Position numbers and translations under genes: made by a program. Shown here one piece after another: positions 56,405-64,000 of a stretch of 64,000 nucleotides of DNA. Each line of letters opens with the position of its first letter. The first letter of the stretch is position 1. The notes below the pieces were generated by a model. The model was given only the letters and a program-made list of their open reading frames with translations, was not told the origin of the DNA and did not search any database. The stretch is from Corynebacterium pollutisoli (GTDB lineage: Bacteria > Actinomycetota > Actinomycetes > Mycobacteriales > Mycobacteriaceae). The stretch covers positions 372,001 to 436,000 of the forward strand of contig NZ_FXAR01000001.1 in NCBI RefSeq assembly GCF_900177745.1, read 5' to 3'.

Positions 56405-58066
56405 CTAGTCGTCGCGCCGGCCCGGCAGGGAGAGGACCCTGCCGCGGCCGTCGGTACGCACCGCCCACCTGCGGCGGATCCACCGGTCATGCGTGGCCAT
56501 GAGCACCGTGCCCGGGAAGGTCGACAGCGCCTCCTCCAGTTCCTCCGCGAGGGCGAGGGAGAGGTGGTTGGTGGGCTCGTCGAGAAGCAGGATGTCCGGC
56601 GGTGACGCCAGGATGATGCCCAGCGACACGCGACGGCGCTGACCGAGGGACAGCTCACCCAGGGGGCGGGCGGCGGTCTCCTCGGTCATCAGCCCCATGT
56701 CGACGAGCGACGGGGACTTCGGGGGCACCTTCTCCGCGAAGATCTCCTCCGCGGGCTTCTCCAAGTCGATCCACTCGTCGTCCTGGCTGAGGCGGCCGAC
56801 GACCACCTCCTCCGGGATACGCAGCTCACCCTCGGTGATCTCCCACTTGCCCTGCACCACCTTGAGGAACGTCGACTTGCCCGCACCGTTGGGGCCCTCG
56901 ATGAGCCAGTGCTCACCGGGGTTGATCTTGATGGTCAACGGGCCGAGACGGTCGCCCACCCAGATGTCCTTCGCCCAGACGGCCGGCTCGCCGAGGGACG
57001 CGGAAGTGTGCTCGGGGATGCCGTGGAACTTCAGGCGCGCCGGCGGCTTCGGCAGCTCGTCGCGCTCCAACGCCTCGAGGCGGTTGCGGGCCGAACGCAG
57101 GCGGTTGCCCACGGTCTTGGCGGCGCGGTCGGCGTGGAACTTCTTCGCGATCCCCACCTCCGACTTCGATTCCTGACTGTGGAAGACATCCTCCGCGGTC
57201 TGCTCGGCCGCCTTCTCCAGGCGGGCCCGCTCGTGCTCCTGCACGGTGTAGAGCTCCTCCCAGCGGCGGCGGATGTCCTCGCGCGACTCCAGGTAGTCGG
57301 TGAAGGAGCCGGTGAACAGGGTGCCCTGCCGGGTGTCCTCACCGCCGCCGCCCTCGTGGCCCAGACCAGCATCGAGGTCGACGAGGGAGTCGGCGGCCTT
57401 GTCCAGGAAGAAGCGGTCGTGGCTGGCCACGAGCACCGGGCCGGAGAACTCCTCCAGCTCCCGGATGAGGAAGTCGACGCCGTCGTCGTCGAGGTGGTTG
57501 GTGGGCTCGTCGAGCACCATCGCGTCGACCGGGCGCAGCAGGAGCGCGGCGAGGGCAAAGCGGCGGCGCTGGCCACCGGACATGTCGCCCAACGTGGTCT
57601 CCAGGGGCACGTTCGCCAGGCCGAGACCCGCGAGCACCGTCGCGATGCGCGCGTCCAGCTCCCACACGCCGGCCTGCTCGGCCATCGCCAGGGCGGCGTC
57701 GAAGGCCTCGGCGTAACGGTCCGGGTCCTCCGCCATCTTCTCGGAGATCTCACCGATCTGCTTCTCGACGTCGCGCAGCTCCGACACCGCCGCGTCGATC
57801 AACGCCGACGCGGGTGAGGAGAAGGGCAGCTGCGTCTCCTGCTCGATGAATCCGGTGGTCGGCGGGGTGGTGATGCTGCCGACGTCCGGTTCCAGCGACC
57901 CGGCGATGAGTTGCAGCAGCGTCGACTTGCCGGAACCGTTCTCCCCGATGAGGCCCGTGACGTGTTCGGACGGGACCGCGAAGGTGATGTCCGTGAGCAC
58001 CCGCCGGACGGAACCCGGGTAGGTGAAACTGACACCGTCGAGCTTGAGGTGGTGGGGGGAGGCCAT
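56405..58066 (-). CDS. ABC-F subfamily ATPase
   Basis: A 553-residue soluble protein with two ATP-binding cassettes and no membrane spans. The Walker A motifs are GLIGENGSGKST near residue 40 and IEGPNGAGKST near residue 345. The signatures are MSGGQRRR and LSLGQRRR, and the Walker B motifs are MVLDEPTNHL and LLLDEPTNHL. A charged interdomain linker (about residues 245-300) would reach the ribosomal peptidyl-transferase centre, as in ABC-F translation factors. Some members protect ribosomes against antibiotics; nothing here proves resistance. A lipoprotein gene lies 8 bases upstream on the same strand. Confidence 0.9.
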   Translation of the reverse strand: MASPHHLKLDGVSFTYPGSVRRVLTDITFAVPSEHVTGLIGENGSGKSTLLQLIAGSLEPDVGSITTPPTTGFIEQETQLPFSSPASALIDAAVSELRDVEKQIGEISEKMAEDPDRYAEAFDAALAMAEQAGVWELDARIATVLAGLGLANVPLETTLGDMSGGQRRRFALAALLLRPVDAMVLDEPTNHLDDDGVDFLIRELEEFSGPVLVASHDRFFLDKAADSLVDLDAGLGHEGGGGEDTRQGTLFTGSFTDYLESREDIRRRWEELYTVQEHERARLEKAAEQTAEDVFHSQESKSEVGIAKKFHADRAAKTVGNRLRSARNRLEALERDELPKPPARLKFHGIPEHTSASLGEPAVWAKDIWVGDRLGPLTIKINPGEHWLIEGPNGAGKSTFLKVVQGKWEITEGELRIPEEVVVGRLSQDDEWIDLEKPAEEIFAEKVPPKSPSLVDMGLMTEETAARPLGELSLGQRRRVSLGIILASPPDILLLDEPTNHLSLALAEELEEALSTFPGTVLMATHDRWIRRRWAVRTDGRGRVLSLPGRRDD

Positions 58067-58074
58067 GGTGGGTC

Positions 58075-59007
58075 CTAACTGAAGGCCAGCGAGGTCGTGG
58101 AGTCCTGGACCACGCGGACGTCGGAATCAGCGCCGCCGTAGACGACGCGGGTGGTGTACGAGACCCGCCCGTCGACCGGCAGGGGGGAGCCGAGGTCGAC
58201 GGTGAGGGAACCCTCGCTCGTGGTGTTGGAGTTGAGGACGTTGAGGGGCTCGCCGTCCTCCATGGTCAGGGCACCGAGTGCCGGGCGCTGCTGCACATCG
58301 ACGTCGAGGTCGACGCGGTCACCCTCGATGCCCGTGATGGTGTACGTTGCGGTCTGCAGCAGGGTCGATTCGCCGGTGACGCGGGTGTCCACCGACCAGG
58401 TCGCGCCGACGCCGACCTCCTCCTCCGGGAAGATGACCGGCAGGCTGAGGATCTTCATGAGGGCCTGCTCGACGAGGGCACGTCCCTCGTCGGTGGCCTC
58501 CGTCGGCGCGGCAAGGCGCACGGTGGACACCTGACCGTCGTCCTCGGCCCGCCAGCCGAGGCGGAATCCCTCGGCGGAGCGGACGTCGTCGACGAGCTCG
58601 AGGTTGTCGGGGGAGGGCTGTCCGACGGTGAACTCCACGTCGCGGGTCGCCTCCCGCTCGCCCTCGGCGGGCTCGGAGGCACCCTCGGTGACGCCCGTCA
58701 GCGGGAGGGTGAGGCGGGTGACGTCGCCGCCCGCCGGGGCCTGCACGTCGACGGCGTCAGCCTGCATGACCAGTTGGTTGAAGCCCTCGGCCACCTCCAC
58801 CGACACGGTCTGCTCCCCGGCGGCGGCGTACGCCAGGACGCGCTCCGCCTCACCCGGGGTCTGCACCGTGACGCGCGCGGCGTCGACGGGCAGGCCGACG
58901 GCGGCCTCGGTCTGCGGACCGGTCTCCTCGGAGGAGCAGGCGGTGAGGGTCAGGGCCGCGGCGGTGGCGACAGCGGCGACGGTGCGGGGGAAATGTCGGA
59001 ACAACAC
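58075..59007 (-). CDS. Lipoprotein of unknown function (DUF6263-like)
   Basis: A 310-residue lipoprotein. The signal peptide RTVAAVATAAALTLTAC ends with the lipobox LTAC at about residue 24. The remaining part is a soluble beta-rich domain with ATDEGRALVEQALMKILSLPVIFPEEEVGVGATW near residue 180, resembling DUF6263 proteins. No catalytic motif is visible. It starts with GTG and is followed after 8 bases by the ABC-F gene, so the two may form an operon, but no functional link is obvious. Confidence 0.8.
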   Translation of the reverse strand: MLFRHFPRTVAAVATAAALTLTACSSEETGPQTEAAVGLPVDAARVTVQTPGEAERVLAYAAAGEQTVSVEVAEGFNQLVMQADAVDVQAPAGGDVTRLTLPLTGVTEGASEPAEGEREATRDVEFTVGQPSPDNLELVDDVRSAEGFRLGWRAEDDGQVSTVRLAAPTEATDEGRALVEQALMKILSLPVIFPEEEVGVGATWSVDTRVTGESTLLQTATYTITGIEGDRVDLDVDVQQRPALGALTMEDGEPLNVLNSNTTSEGSLTVDLGSPLPVDGRVSYTTRVVYGGADSDVRVVQDSTTSLAFS

Positions 59008-59064
59008 CCCGTCAACGCTACCGCAGGCAGGTCACCGGGTGGACCCGAAAGGCCGTGGTGGGGA

Positions 59065-59583
59065 ATGATGGACCGCGTGAGCACGCGAGCATCGAGACCC
59101 ATCCGACGGAACGTCACCTTCATGGCGGTGATCATCCTGGTGGTGGCGGTCATCGATCAGGCCACGAAGGCCCTCATGCTGGCGTGGCTGGAGCCGGGGG
59201 TCCCGGTGCCGGTCATCGGCGACTGGTTCCGCTTCCTGCTGCTGTTCAACCCGGGGGCGGCGTTCTCCATGGGGGAGAACTCCACCTGGCTGTTCACCAC
59301 CATTCAGCTGGCCTTCGTCATCGGTATCGCCATTGCCGCGCCGCGCATCCGCGACCGGGGTCAGGCTCTGGGTCTGGCCCTCATCGCGGGCGGCGCCCTG
59401 GGTAATCTCATCGACCGCCTGTTCCGCGAGCCGGGCTTCTGGTTCGGGCACGTCGTGGACTTCATCTCGGTGGGCGGCTTCGCGGTGTTCAACATCGCGG
59501 ACTCGGCGATCACCGTCGGCGTGGTCGTGTTCGTCCTGGCGATGTTCGCCGAGGAGCGTCGTCAGAAAGAGGTGGCGGCATGA
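59065..59583 (+). CDS. lspA: Prolipoprotein signal peptidase II
   Basis: A 172-residue, four-helix aspartic protease that removes lipoprotein signals. Family blocks are [13 protein letters not shown] near residue 23, [12 protein letters not shown] near residue 63, and the two catalytic Asp regions [22 protein letters not shown] and FNIADSAI. The start may be ATG 59065, ATG 59068 or GTG 59077; none has a clear ribosome-binding site. The stop overlaps the next gene. Its substrates include the lipoproteins encoded nearby and CtaC. Confidence 0.93.
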   Translation: MMDRVSTRASRPIRRNVTFMAVIILVVAVIDQATKALMLAWLEPGVPVPVIGDWFRFLLLFNPGAAFSMGENSTWLFTTIQLAFVIGIAIAAPRIRDRGQALGLALIAGGALGNLIDRLFREPGFWFGHVVDFISVGGFAVFNIADSAITVGVVVFVLAMFAEERRQKEVAA

Positions 59584-60503
59584 GCCGCGAGACCCGTAAT
59601 CTTCCCGTCCCGGAGGGCCTGGCCGGCATGCGTGTCGACGCCGCCCTGTCCAAGCTCCTGGGCATCTCCCGCACCGTCGCCGCGGACCTGGCCACCGACG
59701 GCGACGTGCTGGTCGACGGTGCCGCGGTGAGCAAGTCCGACCGCCTCCACGAGGGTTCCTGGCTGGAGGTGACCCTCCCGGCCGCCCCGGACCTCACCCC
59801 GAAGGAGGAGCTGGTCGAGGGGATGGACATCCTCTACTCGGACAACGACATCATCGCGGTGCACAAGCCCGTCGGCGTCGCCGCGCACCCGACCGTCGGC
59901 TGGGAGGGGCCCACCGTCGTCGGCGGGCTGGCCGCCGCCGGGTTCCGCATCTCCACCTCGGGCCCGCCGGAGCGCAAGGGCATCGTCCAACGTCTCGACG
60001 TCGGCACCTCCGGCGTCATGGTCGTCGCCGCCTCCGAGCGCGCCTACACGGTGCTCAAGAACGCCTTCCGCGACCGCACGGTGACCAAGGTCTACCACGC
60101 CCTCGTCCAGGGCCACCCGGATCCGTTCACCGGCACCATCGACGCCCCCATCGGCCGGCATCCCTCCGCCGGCTGGCGTTTCGCGGTGACCACCGACGGC
60201 AAGCCGGCCGTCACCCACTACGAGACGATCGAGGCCTTCCGCGAGGCGACCCTGCTGGAGGTCAACCTCGAGACCGGCCGCACCCACCAGATCCGCGTGC
60301 ACATGTCCGCCATCGGCCACCCGTGCGTCGGCGACCCGATGTACGGCTCCGATCCGGGCCTGTCCGAGCGCCTGGGTCTCATCCGCCAGTGGCTGCACGC
60401 CGTCCGTCTCGGCTTCCAGCACCCGGGGTCGGGTGAGTGGATGGAGATCGAGGCCCCCTACCCGGACGACCTCGCGCACGCCCTCGAGGTGATCCGCGGA
60501 TGA
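59580..60503 (+). CDS. RluD-family 23S rRNA pseudouridine synthase
   Basis: A 307-residue enzyme. The N-terminal S4 RNA-binding domain ([32 protein letters not shown]) is followed by the catalytic domain. The catalytic Asp lies in [17 protein letters not shown] near residue 142; the family R-L-D is intact, though the usual H before R-L-D is Q. Further blocks are KPAVTHYET and [20 protein letters not shown]. The target in C. glutamicum-type genomes is annotated as RluD-like; the exact uridines are unknown. It is coupled to lspA and to the following gene by four-base overlaps. Confidence 0.92.
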   Translation: MSRETRNLPVPEGLAGMRVDAALSKLLGISRTVAADLATDGDVLVDGAAVSKSDRLHEGSWLEVTLPAAPDLTPKEELVEGMDILYSDNDIIAVHKPVGVAAHPTVGWEGPTVVGGLAAAGFRISTSGPPERKGIVQRLDVGTSGVMVVAASERAYTVLKNAFRDRTVTKVYHALVQGHPDPFTGTIDAPIGRHPSAGWRFAVTTDGKPAVTHYETIEAFREATLLEVNLETGRTHQIRVHMSAIGHPCVGDPMYGSDPGLSERLGLIRQWLHAVRLGFQHPGSGEWMEIEAPYPDDLAHALEVIRG

Positions 60504-61054
60504 TCCGCCGCAGCCTCGCCGCCCTCGCCGTCGTCGGACTGCTCGGGCTGCTCGTGCTCGCCTTCTTCGACGACGCCACCCACCGGCCCGTCCCGCCGCA
60601 GGGCGACATGCTGGGCACCGAGTCCGGGGAGAGCTTCCAGGCGTACAGTGAACGCGCCGAGAAGACGCTTCTCGACGCCCCCGACGACCAGCCCGTCTAC
60701 GCCCTCGTCACCTTCTCCGAGGGTCTGACCCCCGAGGAGGCCGGGGAGGTCCTGGCCTCCATCGAGCGCGTCAACGCCATGATCGTCCAGATGGCCGCGC
60801 CCTTCCCGCTGCCCGAGCCGATCGCCGGCGAGGACCGCGCGGACGTCTTCCAGCGCGAACTCGACCGCATCGGGGCGTCCCTGGCGGGCATCGGCAACGT
60901 CCCCACACCGGAGCTCATCGACGCCGCCGTTGTCCGCGACAACGGCGAGGTCCTGCGGACCCTCTCCGAGCGGGAGCGCATCGCCACCGTCGAGACGTTG
61001 CCCGCCGACGCCGCGTGGGGTCGCTTCGGTGTGCGCCCCGTCGAGATCCCCTAG
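60500..61054 (+). CDS. Conserved membrane-anchored protein of unknown function
   Basis: A 184-residue protein with one N-terminal membrane anchor ([18 protein letters not shown]) and an extracytoplasmic helical domain. [35 protein letters not shown] is a visible alpha/beta segment; no known motif is recognised. The ATG overlaps the pseudouridine-synthase stop, so it is cotranscribed with lspA. Such genes occur in the same place in other corynebacteria as far as I recall. The product stays hypothetical. Confidence 0.8.
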   Translation: MIRRSLAALAVVGLLGLLVLAFFDDATHRPVPPQGDMLGTESGESFQAYSERAEKTLLDAPDDQPVYALVTFSEGLTPEEAGEVLASIERVNAMIVQMAAPFPLPEPIAGEDRADVFQRELDRIGASLAGIGNVPTPELIDAAVVRDNGEVLRTLSERERIATVETLPADAAWGRFGVRPVEIP

Positions 61055-61057
61055 ACT
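61052..61057 (+). promoter_or_regulatory. -10 element of a leaderless acetyltransferase promoter
   Basis: TAGACT overlaps the stop of the preceding gene and ends eight bases before the ATG at 61066; no ribosome-binding site is seen. Confidence 0.45.
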
Positions 61058-61065
61058 GCGGGGAC

Positions 61066-61593
61066 ATGAAGCTCGTCACGCCCACCGCCGACCTGCACGC
61101 ATCCTGGCTGGCCGCGAACGCCGAGTGGGGCGGTGAGCACCAGGACGGTGCCGCCACCCACCTGGCGCGCGGGCTCGACCTGACGGACCCCGTCGACTTC
61201 GCCACCTGGGTCGAGATGCTCAACGACGACTCCGTGGCGGCCACCAACCACTGGATGGTCGAGGACGGCGAGTACCTCGGCGCGATCCAGCTGCGGCACA
61301 CCATCGACAGTCCCGCCCTGGCGGATCTGTTCGGGCACATCGGTTACGGGGTGCGCCCCTCAGCGCGGGGCCGCGGCCTGGCGAGGCAGGCCCTGCGCGA
61401 GGTGCTCACGGACGCCCGGGAAATCGGTCTGCATCGGGTGCTGGTGTGCTGCCGGGAAGACAACGCGGCGTCGATAAGCGTCATCCGGGCGTGCGGGGGA
61501 GTGCTGGAGAACATCCGGCACGTCGACGAGTTCAGTCTCTCCCACGGGGTGTCGACACCGACCTGCCGCTTCTGGATCGAGACCGCCTCATGA
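61066..61593 (+). CDS. GNAT-family N-acetyltransferase
   Basis: A 175-residue GNAT protein of the RimJ-like type. The acetyl-CoA loop is VRPSARGRGLARQALREVL near residue 98, followed by NAASISVIRACGGVLEN. The substrate is unknown. ATG 61066 fits a leaderless promoter. An ATA codon lies inside a copy of the enriched 11-mer (near codon 138). The last 62 bases overlap the 3' end of convergent rarD. Confidence 0.87.
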   Translation: MKLVTPTADLHASWLAANAEWGGEHQDGAATHLARGLDLTDPVDFATWVEMLNDDSVAATNHWMVEDGEYLGAIQLRHTIDSPALADLFGHIGYGVRPSARGRGLARQALREVLTDAREIGLHRVLVCCREDNAASISVIRACGGVLENIRHVDEFSLSHGVSTPTCRFWIETAS

Positions 61594-62407
61594 GGTCCGC
61601 GAGGTAGATCGCCACCGCGACCCAGATGATGATGAACCCCACCCAGCGCGCCGGGGACAGGTACTCCTGGGTGACGAACAGCGCCCACAACATCTGCATC
61701 GTCGGCGTCATGTACTGGATCATGCCGATCGTGCTCAGTGGCAGACGCTTCGCCGCCATGCCGAACAGCAGCAGCGGCAGGGTGGTGATGAGCCCCGAGA
61801 GCACCAGCAACGCCGTGTGTCCGGGGCCCTCCGTGAGGAAGGTGCCGTCGATGAGCAGCAGGTAGGTCAGCGCCAATGGAGCGATGACGAGCGTCTCCGC
61901 CGTCAACGAGGCGGTGGGGGAGACGGCCACCCGCTTCTTCACCAGGCCGTAGAGCCCGAAGGAGATCGCCATACCCAGCGCCATGACCGGTGCCTGACCG
62001 GACAGGAAGGTCAGCTGCAGCACGCCCACCGCGGCGATGACCACCGCCACCGTCTGCATCCGGTTGAGCCGCTCGCCGAGGAACAGGACACCCAGCAGCA
62101 CCGACAGCAGCGGGTTGATGAAGTACCCCAACGCGGCGTCGGCGACATGCCCCGTGTTGACCGCCAAAACGTAGATGCCCCAGTTCGCGGAGATGAGCGC
62201 ACCTGCGGCGATGAGCAGCCCCCATGTGCGTGCCGACGCCCGCCGCAGCTGCCCCCAGCCCTTCACCACCGTGAGCACCACCGACATGATGACCGCCGTC
62301 CACAGGACGCGGTGCGCGAGAATCTCCACCGGCCCCGCCGGCAATAGCAGCGGGAAGAACGCCGGGAAGAGTCCCCACAGCAGGTAGGCGAGCAGGCCGA
62401 AGATCAT
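61532..62407 (-). CDS. rarD: RarD-family DMT permease
   Basis: A 291-residue, ten-helix transporter. The N-terminal GLLAYLLWGLFPAFFPLL and LAHRVLWTAVIM are typical of RarD (chloramphenicol-sensitivity) proteins, as is ANWGIYVLAVNTGHVADAALGYFINPLL. The substrate is unknown. The ATG has a TAGGAT -10 only six bases upstream, so it is leaderless. The C-terminal 20 residues are basic and overlap the convergent acetyltransferase gene. Confidence 0.9.
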   Translation of the reverse strand: MIFGLLAYLLWGLFPAFFPLLLPAGPVEILAHRVLWTAVIMSVVLTVVKGWGQLRRASARTWGLLIAAGALISANWGIYVLAVNTGHVADAALGYFINPLLSVLLGVLFLGERLNRMQTVAVVIAAVGVLQLTFLSGQAPVMALGMAISFGLYGLVKKRVAVSPTASLTAETLVIAPLALTYLLLIDGTFLTEGPGHTALLVLSGLITTLPLLLFGMAAKRLPLSTIGMIQYMTPTMQMLWALFVTQEYLSPARWVGFIIIWVAVAIYLADLMRRSRSRSGRSVSTPRGRD

Positions 62408-62413
62408 GCGTGG

Positions 62414-62419
62414 ATCCTA
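62414..62419 (-). promoter_or_regulatory. -10 element of the leaderless rarD promoter
   Basis: On the minus strand TAGGAT ends six bases before the rarD ATG, inside the short gap to the DUF6308 gene. Confidence 0.5.
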
Positions 62420-62444
62420 CCCTCAAGGTGTGATCTTTGGGGTG

Positions 62445-63209
62445 TCAGGTGTGCTTCCTGCGTTGCTCCTCCTCTCGCCACACCACGATGTCGAAGACGC
62501 GGATGAGGCTGAGATCGGCGGCTTCGTCGACCTGAGAGCGAATGTCAGCCAGGTGACGGGCGAAAGCGCCGTCACCGTGGCGGAGGACGCGGTGCAGATG
62601 GGCGGTGAAACCTACCGGATCCCCTATCCCGAGCTGCTTCTTTACATTCGTGTCGTAGATCGGGATGAGATGGGGCCGCTTGCGTGCACAGAGCTTGTAC
62701 ACCGCCACGGGACCGAACTTCTTCCGGCGCAGCGACCAGAAGAGATCATCCCAGAGAGCCTGGAAACGTGCGAACTCATCCTCGGTGAGGTCCTCGAGGC
62801 GCAGATCCGTCCCGATCTGCCGCAGAAGCGAAGTGACCTGGTCAGGATTGATGGGGAGGCGGTGACTGGTGGAGTCCCGCACTGTCCCATCAAGTGGTAC
62901 CTCCGGGCGGTCCCAGTCGCTCAAATCCGTGAGCAGCGCGATCGCTTCCTGTCCTCCCGCTCTCTCATTCAGTGTGTTCAGAGAGACCAGATCATCGGAG
63001 GTGATGACATTCTTGATGTCCTCCCTGTCACCGCCTCCGCCCAGTCGGTGGAACCAGGAACCGGAGTATTCAGGCCCCTTGTGCTCATCATGGCGCATGT
63101 AGCTTTCGAGGTGCTCGACGGCCCGGGCCGTGGCTTCGACGGTGAGAATCTGCGGGAGCCTCCAACCGACGTCGTCGAAAGCAGCGGCCCAGGGGGTGGA
63201 TCGGGTCAT
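62445..63209 (-). CDS. DUF6308 family protein
   Basis: A 254-residue soluble protein. The segment FGPVAVYKLCARKRPHLIPIYDTNV (about residues 168-192) matches the core of the actinobacterial DUF6308 family, whose function is unknown. An N-terminal helical part with AVEHLESYMRHDEH and a C-terminal RVFDIVVWREEEQRRK complete it. Codon use is less strict than in the mur cluster. A TAGGCT -10 lies six bases before the ATG. It is divergent from the pseudo-helicase gene across 93 bases, which suggests a two-gene accessory unit. Confidence 0.75.
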   Translation of the reverse strand: MTRSTPWAAAFDDVGWRLPQILTVEATARAVEHLESYMRHDEHKGPEYSGSWFHRLGGGGDREDIKNVITSDDLVSLNTLNERAGGQEAIALLTDLSDWDRPEVPLDGTVRDSTSHRLPINPDQVTSLLRQIGTDLRLEDLTEDEFARFQALWDDLFWSLRRKKFGPVAVYKLCARKRPHLIPIYDTNVKKQLGIGDPVGFTAHLHRVLRHGDGAFARHLADIRSQVDEAADLSLIRVFDIVVWREEEQRRKHT

Positions 63210-63215
63210 GGCCTG

Positions 63216-63221
63216 AGCCTA
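63216..63221 (-). promoter_or_regulatory. -10 element of the leaderless DUF6308 promoter
   Basis: On the minus strand TAGGCT ends six bases before the ATG at 63209; there is no ribosome-binding site. Confidence 0.45.
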
Positions 63222-63302
63222 ACAGAACAGGGTGGTAGAGATGGGGCGGTCGTGTCAGGAGCAGCCGCTAGCGTAGGTGGCGGGAGAAGGTGGAGTGCTG
63301 CC

Positions 63303-64000
63303 ATGAGAGATGTCCTCTGGGGTTTCAACGAACTCCACGACCGTGTGGGGACGATGCATCCCGGAGAGGTCGTCGCCGTGACCGGAGCGGGGACGAGTGC
63401 CTTCGTCCGGTCCGTGGCGGTGGTCAATGCCGTGCGGGGAGCGCGCGTCACCTATTGCGATCTGCAGAATGTCAGAGAGGTGGCGGAGAGCAGGATCGTG
63501 TCCGCTCTCACCGCGGTCCGGGCTGAGCAGATCGGGGAGGCGGAGAGACGACGCCACCGGCGTCTCATCGACATGTTGTCATCCACGCCGCTCGAACCCG
63601 GTCCCGTTGACCTGCTGGTGGTGGACAGCATCGGTGAGATGGAGGGGGAGCCCCTCGCGAACCTCCGCGAACTGCGACAGCGCGCGAGGGACGACGGTCA
63701 CGTACTCCTCGTCGTTCTCCCCGTGGACGACGGGTCGTGGACGTCACTCGTCGACCTGCATCTGGAGATCCGTCTGCCGGAGAGCGTGTCGGACCGGCCG
63801 GACCACAGGGACATTCTCGTCCGCAAGTTTCGCCGCGGTCCGGCGGGATGGCGTGCCACGGTGATGCCCCAGGTCCACTACGGGCGGATGATCGACCCAG
63901 TACCCGAGGGAGACCCCGGACCGGACCCCTTCCGGATCCGGGAACCACTCAGCGACGACCTCAACTGGGTGCGCACCACCGATTCCGGGTTGAGCAGCAT
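63303..64000 (+). CDS. DnaB/SF4-like ATPase domain with degenerate P-loop, partial
   Basis: An open frame of 232 codons that runs off the window. ATG 63303 has GGAGAAGGTGGAG upstream. The layout resembles the RecA-like domain of DnaB helicases: PGEVVAVTGAG (residues 20-30) where Walker A should be, ARVTYCDLQNVREVAESRI like the DnaB block that follows the first strand after the P-loop, a Walker-B-like VDLLVVDSIGEME near residue 112, then LRELRQRARDDGHVLLVVLPV and DILVRKFRRGPAGWRATV like the DnaB K-x-R-x-G-x-x-G segment. The GKT/S of Walker A is absent (TGAGTSAFVRS), so ATP hydrolysis is doubtful. Identification is by eye and tentative. Confidence 0.6.
   Translation, partial: MRDVLWGFNELHDRVGTMHPGEVVAVTGAGTSAFVRSVAVVNAVRGARVTYCDLQNVREVAESRIVSALTAVRAEQIGEAERRRHRRLIDMLSSTPLEPGPVDLLVVDSIGEMEGEPLANLRELRQRARDDGHVLLVVLPVDDGSWTSLVDLHLEIRLPESVSDRPDHRDILVRKFRRGPAGWRATVMPQVHYGRMIDPVPEGDPGPDPFRIREPLSDDLNWVRTTDSGLSS

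Overview
The window is high-GC DNA (about two thirds G+C by eye) from a Corynebacterium or a very close mycolic-acid-forming actinobacterium. The evidence is an ltsA / ctaCF / ctaE-qcrCAB block with a fused-type diheme QcrC, two NlpC/P60 cell-wall hydrolases, the lipomannan mannosyltransferases PimB', MptC and MptA, PknL with its Rv2175c-type partner, a mur/fts cluster that lacks ftsA and ends in sepF and wag31, and many GTG/TTG and leaderless starts. The gene order matches what I recall of the C. glutamicum chromosome between ilvE and lspA/rluD, so most of the window is conserved core chromosome. The density and codon bias argue against C. glutamicum itself, so I do not name a species.

Layout. 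1-2.7 kb: end of ilvE, a divergent stand-alone cobT, a DUF3043 membrane protein and an A-type Fe-S protein. 2.7-11.6 kb: ltsA, then cytochrome aa3 oxidase subunits II, IV and III and the cytochrome bcc complex. 11.6-14.2 kb: a structured 835-base intergenic region with a c-di-AMP (ydaO-type) riboswitch, then two NlpC/P60 hydrolases. 14.2-26.5 kb: envelope mannoglycan and lipid genes (pimB, plsC, an acyltransferase, mptC, mptA, idsA) mixed with glk, an exoribonuclease, aroG, pknL and the PknL-substrate-like DNA-binding gene. 26.5-28.3 kb: an acetyltransferase, a HEPN gene behind a near-consensus promoter with a LexA-like box in its spacer, and a DUF3040 membrane protein. 28.3-47.7 kb: the division and cell-wall cluster mraZ-rsmH-ftsL-ftsI-murE-murF-mraY-murD-ftsW-murG-murC-ftsQ-ftsZ-pgeF-yggS-sepF-yggT-wag31, with a TGGG-repeat MraZ operator in front and an mraW-type structured RNA between mraZ and rsmH. 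47.7-54.8 kb: ileS behind a T-box leader, a DMT transporter, dinB and a DUF222/HNH gene whose start codon is problematic. 54.8-62.4 kb: asparaginase, lipoproteins, an ABC-F ATPase, lspA, a RluD-type pseudouridine synthase, an acetyltransferase and rarD. 62.4-64 kb: a divergent pair, DUF6308 and a DnaB-like protein with a degenerate P-loop, which looks like the only accessory material.

How the genes work together. The window mainly builds and divides the cell envelope: precursor synthesis (murE/F/D/G/C, mraY), septum machinery (ftsL/I/W/Q/Z, sepF, wag31), remodelling (NlpC/P60), mannolipids (pimB, mptA, mptC), lipid supply (plsC, idsA), amidation of the meso-DAP peptide (ltsA), and control by PknL, MraZ and c-di-AMP. 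The bcc-aa3 supercomplex genes supply respiration.

Most unusual signals. An 11-mer, CGTCGATAAGC, occurs nine times on both strands, in several reading frames and once between genes, at the cost of rare codons. The CobT is divergent at positions normally conserved as catalytic. The right edge carries a pseudo-helicase. Several untranslated regions are strongly structured. All counts and motif positions were read by eye without tools.
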